A DNA stretch of 64,000 nt from Axinella damicornis (Eukaryota > Porifera > Demospongiae > Axinellida > Axinellidae), in the NCBI GenBank assembly GCA_963931865.1, contig OZ007510.1:1254717-1318716 (forward strand), in the 5' to 3' direction. Shown here piece by piece: positions 56,401 to 64,000 of the stretch (the stretch's first letter is position 1; the number at the start of each line of letters is the position of its first letter). The notes beneath the pieces were generated by a model. That model did not search any database. It was not told where the DNA came from and saw nothing but the letters and a program-made list of their open reading frames with translations. The translations under genes and the position numbers were made by a program.

Positions 56401-59400
56401 CAATAAAGTATTTCGTATCAAAATCTTGTTACTGAAGAGAGTTATGATAGTCTCATGATTGGTTGTAGTCTTGGTCCTTGACCCTCCCACCCGCTCCTGA
56501 ATGAGTATTGCATTTCAATTCTCGTTTTATGAGCAGGTGGGAGGGTCTGGCAACACAAGATTGACTGAGAACTCTGTGGGAAACGCTGGACCCAGGTGTA
56601 GAGGTTCCACACTATGACTATCCTCACCTCAGGATCCACTACCCTCTGGCGCTGCCGTACACTGGGAAGCCAGACCCCATCCTGCTACAGGAGACGATCA
56701 GAGCACTGCAGACTGAGCTGGAGAGGAGCAAGAAACAGGTTCCAGTGTCCTACCAGCAGCCTCCTGGTCGTACTGTTGTGGGTATGCTGCTAGTAGTGAT
56801 ACCGTGTTGCCTCTCTGCTGCAGGGACAGAAGCCTTCAGCATTTTCTCGACTGCAAAGGGAGTAAGTGTGTCTCTGACTGATTGTGACTGGCTGCTGCTA
56901 GTCAGCAGAATCAAGAATGTGTGGTCATGAGAGAAGCACATTGTGACTCCTTTCATGATGTAATACGTCAACCCTCCTAATTCAATGTAGACACCAATAC
57001 CTTCTGTTTGCCTGACCTTGAGAATCAGGAATGGTGAGTTAATTAGAAAGCTATTTTTGTGGCAGGCCAACTGTCCCCACCTATCCAGTATTAACTTTTG
57101 ATTGGTGGGGACAGTTGGCCTGCTGTTTTGATGGGTGGGGATAGTTGGCCTGCCACAAAAGAGCTATCTAATTAACTGTTTAGCAAACCTCCTTTCATCA
57201 TCGAAAGGAGGTTGTACAAGTCCTTTGCATCCTAATGTCATACCAAACCCAACTTGGGGAATAATAACATTGATCTCCTGCACACAAACACCGTCTCCAG
57301 GTACGATGCTCTCCTGCAGGAGAAGGAGGAGTTAGAGGAGGCATTCCAGAGCTTTAAACAGGAAGTGATGCTCACAAGAGAGGGCAACGCTGGCAAGGAA
57401 ATACACATCCTGAAGAAAGTCATCAAGAACTTAGAGGTAGCTATGTATTCTGTCTACCTACCCGCCCCTTGATCTCTGGGTTGTATTAGCAATGGATTGG
57501 TAAAGCCTTCAGCCAAGGTAGCTGGACATAGCCTTGTTCCCAAAACTGCGAGTACGAAAAAAGATCATTTTTTCTAGTCCTGCATGCAGTAAAGCCTGTC
57601 ACCTATTGCTACTGCAGGAGGACATCATGAAGGAGAGGTCGAAGCACCAGAGGTACGCTAACAAGAAGAATGAGGAGATGAGAGCTATGCTTCAAGAGGT
57701 AAGCGTGAGACAGTAATGCAGTTGAATAGGAACTGCAGCAGTTTGTGTGGTACTATCAATTGAATCAACCATCTTGACGTTCTCTACCTAACCTCTCTCA
57801 TCCTCCAAACATCAGCTTGAAGAATTGAGGTCCTCTGAAAGAACACTGCGCACTCGAGTGAAGAGCCTTACCAATGAGCTAGCTGTGTTGAAGAGAAGGT
57901 AGTGGCCCCTAGCACATTATGTGTTTATTATAAACTAGTCCACCATGCATTTATTATAAACTATTTCTTCTCCAGTCTTCGGACATCCCCCTCAACTTTC
58001 CGAGCCAGTGCTTTAACTGCAAGAAAACCTTCCCACTTGCGAAGACGCTCTTCTTCTGTTGAGAAGCACCATCACACTACCAGCGGAGGGACTTCCCACT
58101 CTAGAATAAGAACACCATCTCCCTCAGGTAAGGTTAACTTCGTGCTGATTTATAGAAAAAACGTGTCAGGTACTTCCTTCACTGATTTTCTGTGCAGGTG
58201 CAAGGGTTCCCAGATTTGACCCCACTGCTTATATTAAGAGTAGGAAGAGAAAACAGCAAGAAACAGACACAAGAATGGGGTGAGTAGCATACGGGTTATT
58301 TCTATGGGTTCTTGGAGCAGTACCATCATCGTCACTGTGGTTACATTGGATATTCCAGTTGTATGAACAAATTGAAGCAACCCACTACCATAATGCAACA
58401 CCAACATGATAATTACTTCAAGAGAACCGTTTTTCTTGTTTGCTGACGTTAGTTGGTTGCCTGGCGGAGGCAATGTCCATAGCTCTGCCATCAACAGACA
58501 TTATTGACTGAGTAAATTAACACTCTCCTCTCCCTTCTAGGAGGGCAAAGCTTCCCTCTGGTAGATCCAGAGAGACATGGTCTCGCTCTAACTCGGCTGA
58601 GAGACCACCCAAACCTTTGACCAGTGTGGAGAGGTCAGCTATCAGCTCAAGGAGGTTATACAGTAGTAAGTGTGGTACCTTCTCTTGCAATGAACGTGAC
58701 AGAAAGTGTTTCGACAAGGGCGCATAATGTAGCAGACCTCTCTCTCTCTCATACGCAGAGTCAAAAAGAAGATCAAGAACCTCCTCTGGTAGGTAGCATC
58801 TTACAAACCCCTATTTCTGATGACCATAACCCTTCAACCTGAACCACTATGCACACATACACCACTACCAATGGCAGCTGGTAGTGTGTCAAGTTGTGCC
58901 TCCAGTCGAGGTTCGTCCCGGCGATCTTCAGCTGATCTTTCCAGTGACGGCAGCCATGCATGGTACCAGAGGTCTGGGCACAAGAAGTGAGTCTCTCTTC
59001 ACAGAAGAGTACACATGCATTTGAAGTTGCAGGTGTGACTGGATCATTGTCTTGCATGCTCTCATATACCCCTCCTCTCCTTGTTGGCAACACTGAAGGG
59101 CTTCTTCTCACAAGAGAAAGAAGGCGGCGTGGGAGAGTCCCACTATTTCTACTAGCACTCCAGCGGACAGAAGACCGACAAAATCAAGTGGACACAACGG
59201 TAATCAACTCAAATTATTAGATCCTCCACATCTTCTGTCAAGGTATGAGTGTTTCACAAATGAAATCCCTTGTAGCAAAAGCGTAGGATATTATGGCTCA
59301 TACTGGCACAATTGTACTCCAGAGTGTTGTGTTTGTGAGATCAAATACCATCGCTTTCTTGTGCAGACTCCAATCACTCTGTTGAAATTTCTGAGATTGA

Positions 59401-59473
59401 TGCAAGGCTGATTGCACTGCAACAGTTCATGAAGAGGTCACTTGAGACAACTAAGAGTTATTCCAATAGGTAA
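53464..59473 (+). CDS. CCDC61: CCDC61 (VFL3) centrosome/basal-body protein
   Basis: Fifteen exons sum to 508 codons plus stop: 53464-53617, 55705-55787, 55961-56118, 56633-56738, 56824-56861, 57301-57436, 57618-57698, 57816-57898, 57976-58127, 58198-58279, 58541-58665, 58759-58788, 58878-58986, 59117-59199, 59367-59473. CCDC61/VFL3 is a SAS-6-like paralogue that anchors basal-body feet and centriolar satellites. The N-terminal XRCC4-like head is clear (DTEYTVSADVRDDVLVVEVE, ELTRKTGNFKQF, SVTLDLLTY-type CVTLDLLTYSDLEALRNKK, KRYLILTYSVEFDRIHYPL). A coiled coil (YDALLQEKEELEEAF onward), a basic Ser/Arg region with VPRFDPTAYIKSRKRKQ, and the C-terminal SEIDARLIALQQFM follow. Length is close to human. 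Exon 14 has two possible acceptors. Confidence 0.94.
53624..53652 (+). repeat. 29-bp poly-G directly after a donor
   Basis: The CCDC61 exon 1 donor GTGAGT runs straight into 29 G, so the intron begins with a potential G-quadruplex in the pre-mRNA. Confidence 0.9.
53849..54010. mobile_element. TIR element with AGACTCGGCCCCAGAC ends
   Basis: GAGACTCGGCCCCAGACCCA at the left and the inverse TGGGTCTGGGGCCGAGACT at the right, about 160 bp. It may be a divergent relative of the TAGCCTCGT family. No target duplication was seen. Confidence 0.6.
54045..54207. mobile_element. TAGCCTCGT-family element with near-perfect 9-bp TSD
   Basis: Termini CAGCCTTGTTCCCAGGCC and GGCCTGGGAACAAGGCTA, with flanks CTGCATTAG and CTGCATCAG. 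It lies in CCDC61 intron 1. Confidence 0.85.
54311..54469. mobile_element. TAGCCTCGT-family element, diverged
   Basis: AGCCTCATTCTCAGG at the left and the inverse CTGGGAATGAGGCT at the right. The flanks GGCATGCAT and GGCATGCAG agree at 8 of 9 positions. Confidence 0.75.
54498..54774. mobile_element. TA-flanked TIR element, copy 2
   Basis: CTATGCTAGGTATCTTGGGC and its inverse bound the element, with TA on each outer side and TIRs of about 40 bp. It has about the same length as copy 1 at 33.7 kb. A TA target is typical of Tc1/mariner-type elements. There is no transposase. Confidence 0.78.
57041..57178. mobile_element. Small TIR element in CCDC61 intron 5
   Basis: GTTAATTAGAAAGCTATTTT and GTGGCAGGCCAACTGTCCCC face their inverses at the right end. 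An extra internal copy of GGACAGTTGGCCTGC suggests a partial nested duplication. Confidence 0.75.
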
Positions 59474-59696
59474 TAGTGCCTTCCTCTTTTCTATACATGT
59501 GGTGTATTTTTAGTAGCTCACGTATGGCTAATGTATAGCCTGAACATAATACTATGGCTAATGTATAGCCTGAACATAATACTACTTGATAACTCCATGT
59601 CGATATCAAACTGATCTTCACAAACATAATATTATTCTCTTCATCATTAAATTAAAAACCCCAAACTCAACCAACAAGAAAAATAATTGTTATGTG
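59474..59696. repeat. Convergent CCDC61/OPA3 3' region with a 28-bp tandem duplication
   Basis: The unit TATGGCTAATGTATAGCCTG and its continuation are repeated near 59,522-59,583. No gene seen. Confidence 0.7.
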
Positions 59697-60315
59697 CTAG
59701 GACTTCCCACCTTTCAATGGTTTACTGTGTGTCCTAGTCTGTTCTAATGCATTCACTTGTGCTTTCACATTGTCCATCTCCACATCCAGTGCTTTCAGTC
59801 TCTCGTGCATCTTGACCAGCTGCATATCCTGGTTGTCATCTCTCTCTTGCTCCTTCTTAACACTCTTGTAATACTCATACATGATGAAGGATGCTGCCAC
59901 TCCGTAGAGGAACACTTCTCCAATGAGTTCAGATCCTAGCTCCACGGCCTTCTCTTCCTTCAATGGCTTGTATTCAGTCGGGCCAGTTGCTCCCATCAGA
60001 CGCATCTTCACAAACAGCTCCAAATAATGCAGAGCTGTCCACACACGAATGCATGAGCACGGAAATTATTGCATGTAAACCTGCACCCTGCACTGTGTAA
60101 ACACAGTACAGCTATCCAGCACTAATATCTTCACTGTATGTATCTTGCAACTGTACTGTGCATTAATTAGACCTACCGTGCGCTGGAGGGGCGCAGACAT
60201 ACCGTCTGAAGAATACGCTCTGCCTTGCTGCATTTTGAAGTTGTCTTGCTATGGGCTTGGAGAGCTGCTTAACCCCAAGGTAAAACAGCTTTCCCAATGG
60301 GAATGCAGCTACCAT
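59697..60315 (-). CDS. OPA3: OPA3 mitochondrial protein
   Basis: Two minus-strand exons (60315-60177, 60034-59697) give 158 aa. OPA3 is a mitochondrial membrane protein affecting mitochondrial shape and 3-methylglutaconate metabolism. The N-terminus reads MVAAFPLGKLFYLGVKQLSK, the family's targeting segment, followed by QSVFFRRYVCAPPAH, YLELFVKMRLMG and the PLKEEKAVELGSELIGEVF block. A hydrophobic segment (LYGVAASFIMYEYY) and a charged coiled-coil tail complete it. The intron lies in the same PPA(H/Q) position as the vertebrate intron. The start codon is only 112 bp from the NUP133 stop, on the same strand. Confidence 0.93.
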
Positions 60316-60427
60316 CCTCGCACGCGATCGCTGAACATATATAAGACAATTTGTCCAAGTGATTCACTAATACTGGTATGGAAATGTGGGGATGAAACAT
60401 CATTGTGGCATGGGAATTGAAATGAGC

Positions 60428-62265
60428 TCAGTCAGAACTCTGGACCCTCTCTATCTGTTCATAACCCGCCTTCATCAGGAACTGAAAGCTGGGGTCCTTA
60501 GTCAGTCCCACAGCCATGAGCTGCTGGGAGGAGAGCAGAGTTTCCAGTTCAGGAAGTATTGCCAGCACATCAAAACCTGAAGGGGATGATGTAATGCAAT
60601 GCAGCCAACGTTTTCAGTCTGATAGCTGCAGACTCAGATTGCATGAGCAAGCATGTTTGGAGTCAGGGATCAACTCTTTTGACATAATCCTATCAGACTA
60701 CTTTGTTTTTATAGAACAAAGAGATAGAATACTGCAAGTGCTTGGGAGGAGCCTGGAGCCGAGGTTACCACAACTGGTCATGGATTGCATTGGGAGCCCA
60801 GGGACTGAGGCTACCACATGCAATGCCTCTGGACCCCATCCAAGGGACTCTGAGGCTACCACAGTTGGTCATGCAATGCCTCTGGACCCCATCCGAGGGA
60901 CTCTGAGGCTACCACAGTTGGTCATGCAATGCCCCGAACTGAGGCTACCACAGTTGGTTATACAATGCCCCGAGGCTACCACAGCTGGTTGTGCAATGCC
61001 CATCCAAAGGCCTGAGGTTACCACAGCTGGTCATGCAATGCCTCTGGACCCCATCCGAGGGACTCTGAGGCTACCACAGTTGGTCATGCAATGCCCCGAA
61101 CTGAGGCTACCACAGTTGGTTATACAATGCCCCGAGGCTACCACAGCTGGTTGTGCAATGCCCATCCAAAGGCCTGAGGTTACCACAGCTGGTCATGCAA
61201 TGCCTCTGGACCCCATCCGAGGGACTCTGAGGCTACCACAGTTGGTCATGCAATGCCCCAACTGAGGCTACCACAGTTGGTTATACAATGCCCCGAGGCT
61301 ACCACAGCTGGTTGTGCAATGCCCATCCGAGGGCCTGAGGCTACCACAGCTGGTCGTGCAATGCCTCTGGACCCCATCCGAGGGCCTGAGGCTACCACAG
61401 CTGGTTGTGCAATGCCTCTGGACCCCATCCGAGGGCCTGAGGTTACCACAGCTGGTCATGCAATGCCTCTGGACCCCATCCGAGGGCCTGAGGCTACCAC
61501 AGCCGGTCGTGCAATGCCTCTGGACCCCATCCGAGGGCCTGAGGCTACCACAGCTGGTCGTGCAATGCCTCTGGACCCCATCCGAGGGCCTGAGGCTACC
61601 ACAGCTGGTCATGCAATGCAGAGCTAAGGGGATAACGCACATTCACGAGCATTGCTTCCATACCTTTATTGTAAGCCTCGCCCACCAGCTGGAAGAAGAA
61701 TGTACTCTGTAGCTCCCTGAGTGGATCATCTGTAGACAACTGCGACCAACTAGTGTGGGGTAAGATAGGCCATTCAAGGGCTTGTCACCTCCCTGTGCTG
61801 TAGTAACAGCTATAACTGTCTCGAACGGTCTTGATCCTTTCACAGCAGCTGCACTGGATATTAGCACTGTTTAGGGTTTGGTGTAGCCTCGTTCCCAGTC
61901 CCACGCCCAGCTTTTCGTTGCTTACCGTACCGTACCGTACTGCAAGCGACGGAAAGCTGGGCGTGGGACTGGGTACGAGGCTAGGTTTGGTGCACTTACT
62001 TGTCCTTGAGCACAGCTTGACTCCAAATGTACACTCTCAACTCCTGTGATTCTACTGTAGTGTGGTCCTGTGAGTACACAAGTCGTACACTATAGTAGAG
62101 CCACTATTGCCGTGTACACCAGCTAATACACTCACTGGGTGAGCCAGATCCAGGAACTCCAATGCACACAGGTACTGCATCTCATCTGCATTCGGATTAT
62201 TTTCTCCAACATACAACTGGAGGGATTATAACAAGCTACTAGAGTGCCTTGTGTGTATGTGTGTG

Positions 62266-62297
<32 letters not shown>

Positions 62298-62311
62298 TGC
62301 GTGCGTGTGTG

Positions 62312-62342
<31 letters not shown>

Positions 62343-64000
62343 ATGCGTGCGTGCGTGCGTGAGTGTGTGTGGCATGCATATACAAGACACACCTGGATTA
62401 CTTCCTCTGGCTGCAATGGTGGCATTTCTTCATTTAGACCACTTGCCTACAGAAGTAAGGGATGTAAGGATAGCAAAACTGACAAAGTTGTGCGGTGATA
62501 GGTTGAGGTAAGCCTTGTCCAAAGTGGGATGAGAGATTGAGTTAGTTTGGACAGCTTTTATCACTTGCAGTAACAACAAAGTTGTGATGCAGGTCTAGGA
62601 ACAAAGCCGACATCAACCTATAGTTCCAGAAGACGGAGTGGACACACCCACCTCCAGCACCTCAAGAGGGATGTTTTGTTGGAGCTCAATGACCTGGAGT
62701 CGTCTGTTCAAGTCTTGCATTGTCTCTGAGTCTACACTGTCTGAGGTCAGCATTGCAAGCTTGCTCAGGCTGAGCAGAGTCTGTGGTGGGTGGGTGTGGT
62801 ATGTGGGAGCGGGGTGCATGGGTGCATGGTGTATGAGGGAGTTGGTGGGAGTGTGGGTATGTAAGGGGTATGTGTGAGTGTGGGTATGTGGGAGTGTGGG
62901 TATGTAAGGGGTATGTGGGAGTGTGGGTATGTAAGGGGTATGTGTGGTGAGTGTGTGTGTGGGTGTGTGCACTGCACATGCCCAGACACCAGGTACGATA
63001 AATACAGATATGGAGATCTTACCTTCCTCTTGGCAACATATTTAGCCTCCCCATCTGCCATCCTGAGCAAGGTCTGGTGGGCCTATCAAACAACCATACA
63101 GCAGCTATACAGGTGAGTTGAAACACACCACACACATGAAAATGACGCTACACTAGCCTCATTCCCAGGCTGTTCCCACCTCCGGTCTATGATCACTTGC
63201 AGTATGCAAGTACAGAGGGGAATGCCTGGGAAATTTGGCCATGTGGGCCTTGTGTCAGGTCGACGGATGGTGACACACAGGGTGTGGTGCCCGACAAAGG
63301 ATCTCAAACCCCCTTCTTGTATTGTCAGTCTGAGGGCTGGAGGCCAGAACGTTCACAAGGCAGCATCAATACCGCTCGTTATTCACGACACCATGGGCAG
63401 GTCAATACAAAACGTAGGTCTGGCACCCCCTGTGTCTACCATCACACCAGATCTCCCAGGCCTTCCTCTGCCGTATTTTGCATACTGTAAGTGATCGTAA
63501 CTGGCGGCCTGGGAACATGATATTTTACGGAGATCTCATGGTTACCACAACATTGTACATACCACACAGATCTCCATGTACACATGTACATGTAAATGAG
63601 CTACAGTTACAACGACTATATACCGATCTCCATACAGTTGGTCTCTGAGTTAGTCCAGAGTCCTCGAGCATGCACTTCTCCCTACCTTGCTATAGTCCTG
63701 GGTGGAGATGTGGTGCATCCAGCTGAGGTGGTCGTGGGGCTCGAGGAACCTGCCCAGCTCCTGGGGAAAGTCTTCTGAGAAGGAGAGAAGCTGCTGCAAC
63801 TGCCCTGGTAGCATTGTGAGAGACAATGGCAGAAGTCATGGGCATGGCACTTCCAGCAAATGAATATGTTGTTCTGAAAGGTAGAGTCTTAGCTGACATC
63901 GTCTATACTGCACTGCACCTTCGTCTCACGAGCCACCTGCATTTATACGTCCTTGTAGGACAAAGTGCAGCTGACTCACGAGACTGGGAGCCTGTGCTCA
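60428..64000 (-). CDS. NUP133: NUP133 nucleoporin, C-terminal part
   Basis: The 3' portion of a minus-strand gene continuing beyond the window. Supported exons: <64000-63980, 63805-63686, 63082-63023, 62780-62652, 62446-62393, 62216-62136, 61739-61664, 60576-60428 (stop). One more small exon between about 61,880 and 61,780 is likely but not resolved. NUP133 is the membrane-binding stalk subunit of the Y-complex of the nuclear pore. Family blocks are LSWMHHISTQDYSKAHQTLL, TLLSLSKLAML, PLQPEEVIQLYVGENNPNA, and the terminal ILPELETLLSSQQLMAVGL with PSFQFLMKAGYEQI. All belong to the C-terminal helical domain that binds NUP107. The intron between the last two supported exons carries an 850-bp minisatellite. 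Confidence 0.9.
60765..61625. repeat. NUP133 intronic minisatellite with 162-bp higher-order unit
   Basis: The basic unit of about 50 bp (GAGGCTACCACAGCTGGTC ... ATGCAATGCCTCTGGACCCC) is repeated about 17 times. At 60,931, 61,093 and 61,255 the same variant order recurs every 162 bp, a higher-order repeat. Open frames on both strands follow from the repeat. Confidence 0.93.
61884..61983. mobile_element. 100-bp TAGCCTCGT-family hairpin with perfect 9-bp TSD
   Basis: TAGCCTCGTTCCCAGTCCCA and its near-perfect inverse (AGCTGGGCGTGGGACTGG, ending ACGAGGCTA) bound a loop containing ACCGTACCGTACCGTAC. Flanks are GGTTTGGTG at 61,875-61,883 and 61,984-61,992. Confidence 0.92.
62250..62375 (+). repeat. 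(TG)n/(TGCG)n microsatellite
   Basis: In a NUP133 intron; CpG-containing GTGC units dominate the second half. Confidence 0.93.
62785..62965 (+). repeat. GTGGGTATGT-type minisatellite
   Basis: Units around GGGAGTGTGGGTATGTAAGG in a NUP133 intron. Confidence 0.88.
63154..63515. mobile_element. TAGCCTCGT-family element, about 360 bp, right end decayed
   Basis: Starts TAGCCTCATTCCCAGGC and ends near GGCGGCCTGGGAACATGA. The interior resembles the 46.7-47.0 kb element (ATCACTTGCAGTAT, GGCAGCATCA and TCTCCCAGGCC words). It lies in a NUP133 intron. Confidence 0.7.

Noticed and set aside
60516..61712. Open frames of 120-250 codons over the NUP133 intronic repeat
   Set aside because: Repeat-driven frames on both strands inside an intron of a recognisable gene.

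Overview
This is a 64 kb piece of an intron-containing animal nuclear genome. It carries metazoan single-copy genes (WDR81, TRIP11/GMAP-210, vasohibin, CCDC61, OPA3, NUP133, COA6, SAC3D1, ADF/cofilin, CIAO2A, a QRICH2-type protein) with short GT-AG introns, close spacing, several head-to-head gene pairs, and abundant small inverted-repeat transposons and microsatellites. The overall look fits an early-branching invertebrate such as a demosponge. That placement is an inference from genome style, not a demonstrated assignment. Exon models were built by hand from splice signals and reading frame. For WDR81, VASH, TRIP11, cofilin, COA6, CCDC61, OPA3, CIAO2A and SAC3D1 the exon lengths sum to an intact frame; SAC3D1 needs one inferred exon for this.

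Layout. 1-2.0 kb: 3' end of a QRICH2/DUF4795 gene (+). 2.2-4.8 kb: CIAO2A (+, two exons), with a nest of foldback transposons in its intron. 5.4-6.9 kb: a 5'-truncated, frameshifted non-LTR retrotransposon. 7.3-8.5 kb: a foldback element built from inverted arrays of a 21-bp repeat. 9-10.2 kb: no gene recognised. 10.2-10.4 kb: a perfect 121-bp-arm hairpin directly upstream of an intronless apolipoprotein-L-like gene (10.49-11.49 kb). 11.5-17.5 kb: repeats, plus a second and a third decayed copy of CIAO2A exon 2 with their flanks. The duplicated block lacks some insertions seen around the intact gene, so it gives empty-site comparisons.

17.5-29.2 kb: WDR81 (+, 18 exons, 2,337 aa). 29.7-30.4 kb: a minisatellite. 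30.4-32.6 kb: vasohibin tubulin carboxypeptidase (-), with a likely U12-type intron. 32.8-41.9 kb: TRIP11/GMAP-210 (+, 16 exons). 42.3-48.5 kb: ADF/cofilin (-), whose 4.8-kb second intron is full of transposons. 48.9-50.2 kb: COA6 (+). 50.4-53.2 kb: SAC3D1 (-). 53.5-59.5 kb: CCDC61 (+, 15 exons). 59.7-60.3 kb: OPA3 (-). 60.4 kb to the window end: 3' part of NUP133 (-), with a 162-bp higher-order minisatellite in an intron.

Functionally the right half is a dense housekeeping block: endolysosomal trafficking (WDR81), Golgi tethering (TRIP11), microtubule detyrosination (VASH), basal-body organisation (CCDC61), actin turnover (cofilin), mitochondrial assembly and shape (COA6, OPA3), and mRNA export/nuclear pore (SAC3D1, NUP133). 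VASH/TRIP11, cofilin/COA6 and SAC3D1/CCDC61 start 200-340 bp apart on opposite strands and probably share promoters. No CRISPR array, rRNA or convincing tRNA was seen. The most unusual content is mobile and repetitive DNA: a TIR family flanked by 9-bp target duplications (one member only 36 bp long), the 21-bp foldback satellite, and the perfect hairpin.
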